From Rhizobium favelukesii (GTDB taxonomy: Bacteria > Pseudomonadota > Alphaproteobacteria > Rhizobiales > Rhizobiaceae), in NCBI RefSeq assembly GCF_000577275.2, contig NZ_HG916855.1, forward strand, positions 248,001 through 312,000: a stretch of 64,000 bases of DNA, given 5' to 3'. Shown here in pieces: positions 55,801 through 64,000 of this stretch. How positions within the stretch are numbered: position 1 is the first letter of the stretch; each line of letters begins with the position of its first letter. Made by a program: the position numbers and the translations under genes. The notes beneath the pieces are model-generated. The model saw nothing but the letters and a program-made list of their open reading frames with translations. It made no database searches and was not told the origin of the DNA.

Positions 55801-58146
55801 GCTCCAGTTTTCGCGGCCAGTTGCCTTGAACCAATGCGTCCCACCGTCGGTCGAAACCTCGATGCCGGCGATGATGCCCCCGCCGAAGTCCTGGGCGGTG
55901 CCAGTGATCGTGACATGCTGGCCTTCGACGAAGCTCGCACCAATGATTGGCGACGTGATCGTCGATGTTGGCTTGACGCTGTCGGTTGATTGCGTGGCGA
56001 GGATAAGGCTGGCGTCCAGCGTGGTTGGCTGGATTCCCATATCTGCAAACATGTTGACCATGGCTTGCTGGACATTAGGGTCGGTTGGCGTGGACGTACC
56101 CTGGTGTTGGTCGTTTAGTCCCCATGACCAGAAGACGGTGCCGGCGCCGAATACCAAGGCTCCGCTTTCGGCCCTGTACATTGTCAGGCTGTGGTTTGCG
56201 ACAGCATCGCCAATGCTGGTGCCATAGTCACGAAGATAAGTGCTTACCGCCACCGAAGAGAGTGACAGGTTGATCAGGCCGTCCGGTCTGAACCCGTTTT
56301 CGACGTCGGAATCCCATTCGTAGCCAAGCAGGTTCTGAACGAGATTATAGGTTTCGCCAGGCTGAAGGTTGGCAACGTCCGTGTTGCGCCAGAAGCGAAG
56401 ATTTGAATAGTCGAACGGTATGGAAATGGTGTCGGTGCGGTAGCTGTCGACCGTGAACATGGTACCGGTCAATGCGTTCTCCGGCTGCTGTCCGGGATCG
56501 GCATAGCGTGGATCCCGCCATGTGCCGGTGCCGATGTCACTCGGATCGCTGCTCGTTCCCCAGGTCTCCTTGTAGCACACCATCGTGCGATAGGCTTGAC
56601 CGTTGCCGTCGATGCTGCTTTCCCAACGCACCTTCCAATAGCATTCGTTGCCGCTCCAGAAGGCGAGATTGACGCCGCTGTCACGTGCAGCCTCGACATT
56701 GGCACGCTGCTCGGCAGACCAGTACTCGTCGTGTCCGACCGACAGATATGCTTGATGGTTGAGGAGCAGATTGCCATTTCGGGCCGCATCGACGCCGGAG
56801 ACGTAGGATACGTCGTAGCCGTTCTGCTCAAGCCACTGGATAGCAGAATGTTCGGCGCCGAAAATGTAATCCCACGTTCCGCCAGTCGGGCTTGTGTTCG
56901 TGATAATCGGACGGTTGTAGCTGATGGCAGATGCACGACCGATTGCCGTCAGGCCGCAACTGCAATTGGGCGGCAGGTAGCCGATCATATCTGCTGGATC
57001 GACCGGAACCTCCCCGTAGTAGAGGCTTGCCCCACCCCATGCATTGTAGGCCTGCCAGGTCGTATCAGAGGTCTGGAAGACGATGTCACTGGTTGAGGCG
57101 TCGTCACGCACGACGAATGGAATGATGCTTGCGTCTTCCGTGCCGTCCTCGCGGACCAGCTTGGCGATATAGACGCCCGATACGGCGTCTGCCGGAATCT
57201 CCCAGCTCGCCGAGACCGACCAGTTTCCACAGTCGATCAGGCCGAGCGACATATCGACGATGGGGTGCGGCTGTATCTGCGCCGTCGTCAGTGACTTATC
57301 GATCGAGGCAACCTTGCGTGCACCATCGCCGCCGTAATAGCCCAGACGATAGATGTCGATGCGGTAGTGGGTCGAGTCAGTCGCGATCTTGAAGTCGACT
57401 GTCTGGCCAATGTTGGTGCTGATTTCCGTTGCAAAGCCCTGAATCGTGCCGCCGCCGTCGCCGTCGAGGCCCCACTCGCTGATCGGATCGCCCGGTTTCT
57501 CGTTTTCTTTGGCGATCTTGTTGACGGGGGCGGCGACGGCCGCCGTTGTTACAAGCGCCAGCGGAGCCGTCGTCGCTGTGGCCGTGGCCGTCGTCGTCGA
57601 AGCAGATGAAGTGTCCTCACTTGTCGCGTCAACACGTGTCGCGTCAACACTTGCAGCCGAGGAGAACTTCATGATCGGAGCACTCGACGTATCACTCACG
57701 CCCGAGACCAACGAGGCAGTGGGAGCGTCCGACAAAGCAGGGTCCAGAGACGTTGTGGCGATGGCGGTGGCGGGGTCGGGTGGCAGGACGGTGCGTGGCT
57801 TTGCTGCCGGCTGGGAACCATCCGTCGAGCTCGCTGTTGGCGTTGTTGCGGCATCCAATGCGAAGATGGCACTGCTGTCGACCGGAGAAACGGTATTTGC
57901 TGCCGGCGGCGTTTGCTGCGCGGCCGCCCCATTCAGGAGGGGAAATGCCGCAGCCGGAGATCCCGTCAGCGAGGCGTTCACCGATCCCACTGCACCCAAG
58001 TCAGCAATCGGCCGGTCGCCGCCAGTCGACGAAACCATCGTTGCGTTCACGAGGAGAGCACTGCCCGCAGTCGCTGCGCTGTAAACACTCGAGGTGCCAC
58101 CGTAGGCGCTCAAAAAATCGCGGTTTTTGATGCTGATCCTCAACAT
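52864..58146 (-). CDS. Giant type I secretion substrate: dimethylformamidase-beta-like domain plus four DUF4082 modules
   Basis: ATG at 58146 (GGGGGCG upstream) gives 1760 residues with no signal peptide. The N-terminus [17 protein letters not shown] is followed by a Thr/Ala/Ser-rich linker to about 210. A large domain (about 215-715) resembles the N,N-dimethylformamidase beta-subunit family, with GHDEYW (471-476) and [12 protein letters not shown] near E501. All the cysteines seen (DCG, NCSC, NEC, VCYK) are in this domain. An Ig-like module (about 720-815) follows, then four DUF4082 modules (about 823-978, 1077-1237, 1339-1496, 1596-1760) alternating with three cadherin/Ig-like modules with [11 protein letters not shown]...SYTITD. 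No RTX nonapeptides are present. Secretion signal and catalytic activity are inference from the operon. Confidence 0.85.
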   Translation of the reverse strand: MLRISIKNRDFLSAYGGTSSVYSAATAGSALLVNATMVSSTGGDRPIADLGAVGSVNASLTGSPAAAFPLLNGAAAQQTPPAANTVSPVDSSAIFALDAATTPTASSTDGSQPAAKPRTVLPPDPATAIATTSLDPALSDAPTASLVSGVSDTSSAPIMKFSSAASVDATRVDATSEDTSSASTTTATATATTAPLALVTTAAVAAPVNKIAKENEKPGDPISEWGLDGDGGGTIQGFATEISTNIGQTVDFKIATDSTHYRIDIYRLGYYGGDGARKVASIDKSLTTAQIQPHPIVDMSLGLIDCGNWSVSASWEIPADAVSGVYIAKLVREDGTEDASIIPFVVRDDASTSDIVFQTSDTTWQAYNAWGGASLYYGEVPVDPADMIGYLPPNCSCGLTAIGRASAISYNRPIITNTSPTGGTWDYIFGAEHSAIQWLEQNGYDVSYVSGVDAARNGNLLLNHQAYLSVGHDEYWSAEQRANVEAARDSGVNLAFWSGNECYWKVRWESSIDGNGQAYRTMVCYKETWGTSSDPSDIGTGTWRDPRYADPGQQPENALTGTMFTVDSYRTDTISIPFDYSNLRFWRNTDVANLQPGETYNLVQNLLGYEWDSDVENGFRPDGLINLSLSSVAVSTYLRDYGTSIGDAVANHSLTMYRAESGALVFGAGTVFWSWGLNDQHQGTSTPTDPNVQQAMVNMFADMGIQPTTLDASLILATQSTDSVKPTSTITSPIIGASFVEGQHVTITGTAQDFGGGIIAGIEVSTDGGTHWFKATGRENWSYNWVVQASGTYTIMSRAVDDSVNLETPSSGKQVAVTLPDTTGLWTLASKPVLETAIDRDGVELGLRFQSTTGGYIEGIRFYKGFYNVGEHTVSLWDANGTLLATGVSTGESLSGWQTVMFSSPIHISAGTTYVASYHSNGYYSVTENYFTSTYSSGVLKAVDGGSAYAYGATSTFPGNNAGGSNYWVDVVFDAGPNTSPVATGDGGFTISRNGSLTLSFASLVANDTDANGDALTIIGVGNAVNGTVALDTQTGNVIFTPNANYTGPASFSYTLSDGRGGTDQGSVTVSVEEIAAGVSLFQPNEGPTGQAFSDNSAIELGMKFTASSSGSLTGIRFYKAAGSTGTHTGSIWSADGTLLSTVTFTNESLSGWQTAQFSNPLQIQAGVTYVASYHATGTYVATAGYFNSAHTNGALTGLSATASGGNGVYSYGTGTTFPTSSYQASNYWVDVVFNQSTVNSVPVAANDNGFNTYANTALSIASAALLANDNDPDGDPLSITGVANGANGTVTFDSITNTIMFTPTAGYVGAANFSYTIADGRGGTASATVSLTVGPQPTGTGLFSSNDTPTNLAENDPGSVELGVKFVASERGEIAGLRYYKSAQDTGTHVGSLWSSTGVLLASATFTNETASGWQSVTFSQPVSISAGVTYVASYHSNGFYAATPNYFASSHSNGALTAPSSGNGVYAYGTGSLFPTATYNATNYWVDVLYQTATQNAAPLAANDTGISGAANTPLTILASALLANDSDPDGDAISVTGVGNAVNGTVSFDSQSSMITFTPSTGYTGSASFSYTITDAKGATATAQASLAISNQGSEQNVFAAGTTPAIISVNDNSPVNLGMKFQSDAAGWITGIRFYKSEENTGAHTGYLWTASGTLLASATFTNESASGWQSVNLSQQVAIDAGTTYVVSYSTNGNYSATGNFFSDSTTNGNLQAMSSALSGGNGVYGYGSSGLFPTSTYNSTNYYVDVAFKQQLAA
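52867..55680 (-). repeat. Tandem DUF4082-Ig cassette (four copies)
   Basis: Four related 155-165 residue segments lie at about 55215-55680, 54437-54918, 53660-54130 and 52867-53360, separated by three 99-residue Ig-like linkers. Each repeats the pattern VELG(L/V/M)(R/K)F...GIRFYK...THxGxLW...LLAxxTFTNES(L/A)SGWQ, then TYVASYHxxGxY and NYWVDVxF. The copies have diverged enough that simple recent duplication is unlikely, but unequal recombination could still change copy number. Confidence 0.85.
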
Positions 58147-58764
58147 TCCAAACGCCCCCAATCGCAATGCGACACATGTCCACGGGCACTATCCTGTCAC
58201 GTTTGTGGCGAGAGAGAACGACAGTAATCCGCAGTATCCGGCACCGCAGGGCATACCCCGATAGGCTTATTGGTGCGTGTATAAGGCGATGGGGCCTACC
58301 GGATGTCGGCGGCCAACCGTGGCCAGAAGAGGATTGGTATCGTTTTGAAATCCGTTCCTTTTCACGGGCCGCTTATCTCCCGGCCTACCGATCGCGCCGC
58401 ACGCCGTCGCGAGCATCAGGGGTGAGTGGATCTACCTTAACGAGAGATTTGATTGGGGACAGTTTCAACGACAAGGTCGATCAGGAGGCCTCATCGGGGT
58501 GGCGACGGTCGGGCAGCGTTGCGGCTTTTGCGTCATGAACCGCGAACGGCCGCTCGAACATCTTGCACCACCTGCGCACACACCCAAACCGCCGAGGAAG
58601 AGTTCCCGGTGCGAGCGAAAAGCTCATTCCATACGCCATAAAGTTGACCTCGAAATACCTCTTTCGGCATCAACTCACGATGCTTTGATAAATTCCCAGA
58701 CATGAATAGTCATATTAAATTGCGTCGGGGCTGGGGGTTGAGAGTCCCAGGGAGGAATAAAGCA
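58147..58764. promoter_or_regulatory. 618-bp divergent region between the giant gene and the dioxygenase gene
   Basis: Promoters for the leftward five-gene operon and the rightward dioxygenase gene must be here. Short plus-strand frames (58438-58705) lack domains and ribosome sites. I could not assign promoter elements. Confidence 0.35.
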
Positions 58765-59625
58765 ATGGGTATCGCCAGCATTGCAAGACGAATTAAACAA
58801 AAAAATCTCGCTTATATACTAGGACGCTTCAGAACCGTTCGCGTCGCATACAGCTCAGGTCGAGGCGCAGTCGAATTTCTCAGGCCCCCGCGCAAAAGCA
58901 TGGGCAAGTGGCTGATGCCGACCCTCTTTGGCGATGCAAAGATTGCCGATATTGTTCAAACCATCCGAGATGAAGCCGTCTTCGTTGGCTTGAACCTGCC
59001 CGGTCATATCGTGGACGAGATCAAGACCTTCGCGCTCTCTGAGCCTTTGCACGCGATCTATGATCCGAAAGGACCGACCTTTCGCTATTCTGATGTCTCA
59101 GGCGGGGTAGCTGCTGACGGAAGACCTATGCCGATTGGAGGCGTATCAGACCCTGCGCGATGCCCTGCAGTGCAGAAGGTCATCAATGATCCAGTGTTGC
59201 GTTCAATCGTTCGCAAGTATCTCGGTCACGAGCCCAGAAAGATCACGACGATTCTGGATTGGAGCTTTGCCTCATCGATGAGCGACGAGGAACGACGCCG
59301 CTTGAAACATGGCGTCATCGACTATCACTACGACGTCGAGGGCTATAATTTCGTTTATGCGAGTTTCTACATCACCGACACGGACCGCTATTCGGGAGCG
59401 CACGTGATGATGAAACGCTCGCACAAGCGCAAGCCGTTGCGAATGCTGCTCGGGTCGGCGCGTGCAAGCCAGGAGGCGGTCTACAGACAATACGGTCAGG
59501 AGAATGAAATCACCATCGAGGGGCCTGCCGGCACGGGCTTCGTTCAGGACACCTCCTGCTTCCACAGGGCATCTCCTCCCACCCTTGGCGATCGGCTGAT
59601 GCTGGCAATCCGCTTCATCAACTGA
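58765..59625 (+). CDS. PhyH-like Fe(II)/2-oxoglutarate dioxygenase family protein
   Basis: ATG at 58765 has GGGAGGAA upstream and gives 286 residues; an earlier ATG at 58702 has weaker support. The C-terminal half shows a jelly-roll metal site: HYDVEG (H-x-D) near residue 192 and CFHRASPP near 267 with the distal His, followed by an Arg-containing strand LGDRLMLAIRFIN. YASFYITDTDRYSGAHVMMKRSHKRK lies between. This layout is that of phytanoyl-CoA dioxygenase-like enzymes, some of which act in polysaccharide or glycan loci. Substrate is unknown. Confidence 0.65.
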   Translation: MGIASIARRIKQKNLAYILGRFRTVRVAYSSGRGAVEFLRPPRKSMGKWLMPTLFGDAKIADIVQTIRDEAVFVGLNLPGHIVDEIKTFALSEPLHAIYDPKGPTFRYSDVSGGVAADGRPMPIGGVSDPARCPAVQKVINDPVLRSIVRKYLGHEPRKITTILDWSFASSMSDEERRRLKHGVIDYHYDVEGYNFVYASFYITDTDRYSGAHVMMKRSHKRKPLRMLLGSARASQEAVYRQYGQENEITIEGPAGTGFVQDTSCFHRASPPTLGDRLMLAIRFIN

Positions 59626-60264
59626 TCATCATCTGGTTGTGCCATGGCCAGTCGCTTAATGAGCAGGTGCATTCGATCGCAACACCTGCTCAATGCGACA
59701 GCGCGCTGTTTGCCGCCAAGCGCTGAAATGGTCCTGACGATCGACGACCAGCCATTGGTCACGGGTCTTGCAGGCTGTCGATCAATGGCGCGAACCGTCC
59801 ATCAACAAATTTGCCAACAGCCTCGTGATCGACAATGTTGAATCCGACCCAGCCTCAATGGGGGTCCCTGGACTTTTCAGATCCCGAGTCATGCAGAACC
59901 GATAGGGGGCATGCTGTGACGCGAGAGGTCGCTGCCAAAGACGCGAATTCCCCCGTGAGATCGTCGCGGCGGCCGCTGCGATAGACGGTGATCTCTGTGG
60001 CGAGGACAAACGCGGGCGCAAGCCGCCGCGTTTTCACAATGTCGCTCTGACGCCACCCTTTTCGACCGTTTTTGCACAAGCCTGCTTCATGTCGCAATCA
60101 GCGGCGTCACCGATTCGACACTGCAAGCGCGTGCAAATGCGGGCTCTCGTGAAGCTGACCCTAGCAGCGTCTGTCTTGAAAGTTTCATATATCGCTGTCG
60201 ACCGGGATGCTTGCACGCTCTTGCAGCAACGTGCAAAATTCATCGAAACCGGAGATCCAACTGC
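59626..60264. other. 639-bp spacer with possible relic sequence
   Basis: Overlapping short frames on the minus strand (59544-60097) have a fragmented look, as if from a decayed mobile element, but I cannot name the family. The last 55 bp contain the inverted repeat described for the LacI-type gene. No intact gene is supported. Confidence 0.35.
60211..60236. promoter_or_regulatory. Inverted repeat upstream of the LacI-family gene
   Basis: TTGCACG and CGTGCAA form a perfect 7-bp inverted repeat with a 12-base spacer, centred 41 bp before the GTG start. TTGCA/TGCAA half-sites are common in LacI-family operators, though these usually have a much shorter spacing, so it is a candidate for autoregulation only. 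Confidence 0.4.
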
Positions 60265-61281
60265 GTGTCCGAAAAGCTGTTTGCTAGCGCCCAGGAGGTC
60301 GCCGAGAGGGCGGGTGTGTCGCGATCGGCGGTATCGCGGACGTTCACGCCGGGTGCAAGCGTATCGACGGAGACCCGGCGCAAGGTGCTCGAGGCCGCCG
60401 AAGCGCTCGGCTATCACGTCAATGAGCTCGCCCGCGGTCTGATGCGCAATGAGAGCGGCATTGTTTGTCTCATCGTGTCGGACGTGGCAACACCCTATCG
60501 TTCTGCTTTGCTGCGCGAACTGACACTATTGCTTCAGAACGCCGGCAAGGTCGCCATGCTGATCAATACGGATCGCTCGGACGGCAGCGTTGATCGTGCC
60601 CTTCGCCAGGCGATCCGCTATCGCGCGGATGCCTCGATCATGCTCTCGGGAATGCCGGACAAATCCATTGCGCAACTCTGTCTGCGCAGCGGACAGCGGC
60701 TTGTCCTCATCAACCGCGATGACGAACAGCCCGGTCCTTTGCGGATTAATCTCGACGATGACGAGGCGGCCGGACGTGTGGTTACGGCTTTCGTCAGGGC
60801 CGGATGCCGAAAGCTCGCCTTCGCCAACTCGGAAGCTGGAACACCAAGCCTGATGGCTCGAGAACAGGGATTTGTCGCGGCAGCGAATGCGCTCGGAATC
60901 AAGGTTTCCGTCGAACGCCATGGCTGGACGGGTTATGAAGCAGGGAAAGTCCTGGCGCAGCGAATGTTGACGCGCACCGAGCGCCCGGACGCGGTCTTTT
61001 GCGCAACCGACCTCCTGGCTTGCGGATTCATGGACGCCGCCCGCCACCAGTTTTCGATATCGGTGCCGGACCAGCTATGCATTGCCGGCTTCGACGATAT
61101 CGACCAGGCCTCATGGTCGTCCTACGACCTGACGACCTTCGCGCAGCCGGTTTCAGCGATAGCTTCCAAGGCAGTGGAGTGGCTTTCGCAACCGCAATCG
61201 GAAAACGGCGACACCATTTCCGAGCAGTCGATCAGACTCCGTGCCGAGCTGGTTTGGCGGGGCTCGATTCGGGGCGGCTAG
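60265..61281 (+). CDS. LacI-family transcriptional regulator
   Basis: The chosen start is GTG at 60265 behind GGAG, giving 338 residues. The N-terminal LacI HTH reads SAQEVAERAGVSRSAVSRTFTPGASVSTETRRKVLEAAEALGYHVNELARGL, including the hinge helix. A periplasmic-binding-protein-like sensor domain follows (VCLIVSDVATPYRSALLRELT; DAVFCATDLLACGFMDAAR; IAGFDDIDQASWSSYDLTTFAQP). The family senses a sugar or metabolite. Target genes are not obvious; neither adjacent gene is a sugar-utilisation gene. Confidence 0.88.
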   Translation: MSEKLFASAQEVAERAGVSRSAVSRTFTPGASVSTETRRKVLEAAEALGYHVNELARGLMRNESGIVCLIVSDVATPYRSALLRELTLLLQNAGKVAMLINTDRSDGSVDRALRQAIRYRADASIMLSGMPDKSIAQLCLRSGQRLVLINRDDEQPGPLRINLDDDEAAGRVVTAFVRAGCRKLAFANSEAGTPSLMAREQGFVAAANALGIKVSVERHGWTGYEAGKVLAQRMLTRTERPDAVFCATDLLACGFMDAARHQFSISVPDQLCIAGFDDIDQASWSSYDLTTFAQPVSAIASKAVEWLSQPQSENGDTISEQSIRLRAELVWRGSIRGG

Positions 61282-61289
61282 TGGTTATC

Positions 61290-61306
61290 ATCTAGGGGAC
61301 CTAGAT
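61290..61306 (+). terminator. Hairpin after the LacI-family gene
   Basis: ATCTAGG-GGA-CCTAGAT is a perfect 7-bp stem with a 3-base loop, starting 8 bp after the stop codon. It lacks a T-run, so it may be a weak terminator or an mRNA 3-prime stabiliser. Confidence 0.45.
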
Positions 61307-61439
61307 CGCCAGCAGCGCAGCGAGAGCTCGCGGCCCGCAGTATGCCATTGCGATATGACGAATATTTCTCTGGACCTGTTACGACTGGGCAGCATGCGCG
61401 GCAGCGCCTTGCGCCAAGAGTGTGCGTGGCGAAGAAGCA

Positions 61440-61700
61440 CTACGCAAACATATTGGGACCGATCTCCTCGCTAACCTCAATGATTACATCCGCCGGGACA
61501 TTGTTCCTCCGGGCCGCGGCGAGAATGGCTTCCGTATTGGGCGCCTCGTAAAGGCAGTAAGTCTTTTTCCTGTCCGCGCTGAGGAAGGAAAAAATCCACT
61601 TCACTCCTTCCTGATCGTTGATCAGGTTGATTTGCTCGACCCCGTCTTTCGATAAATCGAGTTGCTCTGCAAAGTTTCTTTCAATGATGTAGCGTGGCAT
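61440..61700 (-). CDS. DUF4242 (SCO4226-like) small protein
   Basis: The 86-residue protein follows GAAGG and begins MPRYIIERNFAEQL, then VKWIFSFLSADRKKTYCLYEAPNTEAILAAARRNNVPADVIIEVSEEIGP, the DUF4242 pattern. Members form small ferredoxin-like dimers; one, SCO4226, binds nickel. It is encoded 41 bp after the large ATPase/TPR gene on the same strand, and so is probably co-transcribed with it. Confidence 0.85.
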   Translation of the reverse strand: MPRYIIERNFAEQLDLSKDGVEQINLINDQEGVKWIFSFLSADRKKTYCLYEAPNTEAILAAARRNNVPADVIIEVSEEIGPNMFA

Positions 61701-61741
61701 GACGAGACCTTCTTCCCACCAAAAGCAGCGAACTGCTGGTC

Positions 61742-64000
61742 CTAATGAATCGTTGGCTTCAGTCGCTGTTGCAGCCGCACCATTCCCAGTTCGGCCGCAG
61801 TTGACCGGGCATGCTCGGATAGCGACATTGCTCTCTTTATCGCGGCCCGGCTACCTATTTTCATCAGCAAGTCCGCATAATCTGCCTGTGTGTGTGCGAG
61901 CCACGGCCGCGAGCCGATTGCCGAGTTCATCTCGAGCGCGTGCTCAAAGTGCTCCGACGCTCTGTCGAATTCACCCAACGCGGCTGCCAACACTCCCAGA
62001 TAGCGGCTTGCCGCGCCGAAGCAAACGGTCGCCATACCTATCGTGACGGTCATCTCCTTGTAGTCGAGCATAAGCTTATAGAGGGTCTGGGCAGCATCCG
62101 CGTCGCCGAGACCGGCGGCGACTTCCGTCAGGAACGAGAGGGACGCACTTCGCTTTCCGTCAAGCGGAAGGGCGAAGCCCGTGCGGGCAAGCTCGCTCAA
62201 CCTCCGCTGGGCCGCTTCCCGATACCCGAGGTCAAAGGCAACCAAGGCAAAACCCGGTAGCCAGATGGTTTCCTCCGGGTTTTCCTCGATCAACAGTTTC
62301 ATGACCGGTGCGACCTCCGAGAGGCGGCTCTGCTCCCGTCGGATCGCGAACATCTGCATGCCGTAAACGCCCTCGGGCGCCGCGCCAAGGTTCCGCATCC
62401 CCAGCTTCAGCGCTTCTTCAGCGAACTCTTCCGCGGCGGTGAACCTTCCATCGAGGATGGCCATCATCGCTCTTGCGATGCGAGCGTAGAACTGGACGTT
62501 GAGATGCTGCCGCTTGGTACCAAGTTCTTCCAGCGCGTCAACCGCCCGATCGGCTCGTGCGCGGTCGCCGAGCTCCGTGGAGACGTAGGCGTCAATTGAA
62601 AGCGCTCGGCTTTGCACATCGTCGTCGTCGATCTCACCCGCGAGGCGTCTTATTTCATCTAGGCGAACGATCCGATCGTTTCTCTCCATGACGGATTTGA
62701 CCGGTGCCGGTGTCAGGAATGGCAGAGTGGAGAGCTCCACAAGCGCAGTTTTATCGCCAACCCGTCGGGCCAGTTCGATTCCTTCACCGTGGCATTTTGC
62801 GGCGTTCTTGCTGTCGCTCAGGTAGGTGTATGCCCGCGCAAGGCGGCTGAGAAGCTGGCATCGCGACCTCTTATCCGCTGGTTCAACCATCGCCAGGGCT
62901 TCCTCGAGAAGCGGCAACGTTTCGGCAAGCGAATTCGAGGAGAGGAATTTGGAGCCGTCAAGACCGATCACCGCGCGAACAAAGGCTTGCGTGTCGGTCG
63001 CTTCGCGTGCCAATGGGGCAGCCAGCCTGTATTTCGCCAGCGAATCCGTCATGCGGCCCGCAGCGAAGAGGGCGTCGCCGAGTTTTAGGATCGCGGCGAG
63101 CAGGTCCGTTTGCCGGTCAGGTCCTTTGGGCAACTGCTCTGCGATCGCCAGGGCGTTCTGGAAATGGTCGACCGCCTCATAGTTGGCTGATCGTGCAAGG
63201 GCGCGTTCTCCGGCCTTCATCCAGTAGGGAAGCGCGAGCTCAATCCGTTGCGCTTTCTCGTAGTGCTGGGCAATGAGCTCGGGCTGCGTGGCAGCGACGT
63301 CGGCATACTGGTCGATGAGAACCCTGGCGATCTCCTCGTGGAAATGTCGACGGCGCCGGTTGAGGAGCGATTGGTAGGCCGCATCCTGAATGAGCGCATG
63401 GCGAAAAACGAGAGCATCATGCAAAACGCCGCCTTCGACGACGATCTGGCTGGACTCGAGCTGGTTCAGTGCTTCCTCGAGCGTTCGCTCGTCGAGGCCT
63501 GCGATCTTCGAAAGAAGGCCGCGATCGAATTCCCTGCCTATTACGGCGGCAATTTGCGCGACCTTCTTGGCCGTCGTCGCCAAACGATCGAGACGTGTCA
63601 TCAGGGAGCCCTGCAGACTGTCCGGGATCTCTAAGTTGAGCGACGTCGACTTTCCGCTCTCCACGATCGACCGGGTCAACTCCTCGACGAACAGCGGCAC
63701 TCCGTCCGTTCGCTCCGCAATCCGTTCGGCAAGCTGTTCGGGAATGTCGGAGACCATCGATTCGATCAGCTCGCGCATCTGCTGCCGGGTCAGGCGCCCA
63801 ATGGAGAGGGTCGTCGCCTGCGCCAGTCCGCTTGCCCAGTCCGCGCTCCATTCCGGTCGATGGGTCACAACGACAAGGGCGGCTGTGCCGTGAAGCCGGC
63901 TGACGACTTCTCTCAGAACTTCGCTGGTGGACGGGTCCATCCAGTGCGCGTCTTCGACGACCATGAGCACCGGTGCGATCCTGGCCGCAAGCAGCAAACG
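61742..64000 (-). CDS. Large ATPase/TPR regulator, C-terminal part (partial)
   Basis: The frame continues beyond the right edge, so its N-terminus is missing. The visible 752 codons start in an AAA/STAND ATPase with Walker B VLMVVEDAHWMDPST, ALVVVTHRPEW and ERTDGVPLFVEELTRSIVE. A winged-helix-like section and then a long TPR solenoid follow (EKAQRIELALPYWMKAGERALARSANYEAVDHFQNALAIAEQLP and many similar pairs) to the end. This layout is that of class III adenylate cyclase/ATPase/TPR fusions or MalT-like regulators; whether a cyclase or HTH domain is present lies outside the window. DUF4242 proteins are often found beside the cyclase type. Confidence 0.75.
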   Translation of the reverse strand, partial: RLLLAARIAPVLMVVEDAHWMDPSTSEVLREVVSRLHGTAALVVVTHRPEWSADWASGLAQATTLSIGRLTRQQMRELIESMVSDIPEQLAERIAERTDGVPLFVEELTRSIVESGKSTSLNLEIPDSLQGSLMTRLDRLATTAKKVAQIAAVIGREFDRGLLSKIAGLDERTLEEALNQLESSQIVVEGGVLHDALVFRHALIQDAAYQSLLNRRRRHFHEEIARVLIDQYADVAATQPELIAQHYEKAQRIELALPYWMKAGERALARSANYEAVDHFQNALAIAEQLPKGPDRQTDLLAAILKLGDALFAAGRMTDSLAKYRLAAPLAREATDTQAFVRAVIGLDGSKFLSSNSLAETLPLLEEALAMVEPADKRSRCQLLSRLARAYTYLSDSKNAAKCHGEGIELARRVGDKTALVELSTLPFLTPAPVKSVMERNDRIVRLDEIRRLAGEIDDDDVQSRALSIDAYVSTELGDRARADRAVDALEELGTKRQHLNVQFYARIARAMMAILDGRFTAAEEFAEEALKLGMRNLGAAPEGVYGMQMFAIRREQSRLSEVAPVMKLLIEENPEETIWLPGFALVAFDLGYREAAQRRLSELARTGFALPLDGKRSASLSFLTEVAAGLGDADAAQTLYKLMLDYKEMTVTIGMATVCFGAASRYLGVLAAALGEFDRASEHFEHALEMNSAIGSRPWLAHTQADYADLLMKIGSRAAIKRAMSLSEHARSTAAELGMVRLQQRLKPTIH

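Overview
The window looks like chromosome or megaplasmid DNA of a Rhizobiales alphaproteobacterium, most likely of the Rhizobium/Sinorhizobium (Ensifer) group. This is an inference from the GC-rich codon use, the ExoF-like export protein, the NfeD/slipin pair, and the rhizobial style of the phenylacetate cluster and sugar ABC transporters. No rRNA, tRNA or CRISPR array was seen.

Region 1 (1-21.7 kb) is a surface polysaccharide locus. It holds a glycosyltransferase tail at the left edge, a Wzy-like polymerase, an asparagine-synthetase-like protein, a secreted SH3b/beta-helix protein, two glycosyltransferases and a six-gene nucleotide-sugar operon (two hexapeptide acyltransferases, a Gfo/Idh/MocA dehydrogenase, two DegT-type aminotransferases, an NAD-dependent epimerase). 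It also holds a small conserved membrane protein, a Wzx-like flippase, an OPX exporter, and a chain-length regulator and BY-kinase encoded as two separate genes. Together these could make, polymerise, flip and export an amino-sugar-containing polysaccharide. The locus is patchy: it has long gene-poor spacers, an IS630 relic, and homopolymeric G/C tracts.

Region 2 (21.7-28.9 kb) and region 4 (37.9-47.6 kb) are two halves of a phenylacetate (paa) catabolic system. The first carries a FadB-like bifunctional enzyme, paaN, paaG, paaI, paaK and the TetR regulator paaR. The second is one long minus-strand operon: thiolase, paaA, B, C, D, E, an extra PaaA-like gene, paaZ and paaY, preceded by paaX. 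Three near-identical 12-bp palindromes (GACCGATCGGTC, GACCGGCCGGTC, GACCGGCCGTTC) lie upstream of the thiolase gene, between paaN and paaG, and before paaK. They are probably the shared operator of a repressor, likely PaaR.

Region 3 (29.1-37.8 kb) separates the paa halves. It contains a slipin/NfeD membrane pair and a six-gene operon: a CUT1-type sugar ABC transporter followed by a secreted formylglycine-enzyme-fold protein that lacks the catalytic cysteines and a secreted beta-propeller protein.

Region 5 (47.7-58.1 kb) is the most unusual part. It is a compact five-gene operon encoding a 1760-residue non-RTX protein (dimethylformamidase-beta-like domain plus four DUF4082 modules separated by Ig-like modules), a CobW-family GTPase, a 102-residue unknown protein, and a type I secretion ABC transporter and membrane fusion protein. 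The gaps are 20, 26 and 38 nt, then a 4-nt overlap. It reads as a dedicated secretion system with its own possible metallochaperone.

Region 6 (58.2-64 kb) has a PhyH-like dioxygenase, a LacI-family regulator, a DUF4242 protein and the C-terminal three quarters of a large ATPase/TPR regulator that runs off the right edge.
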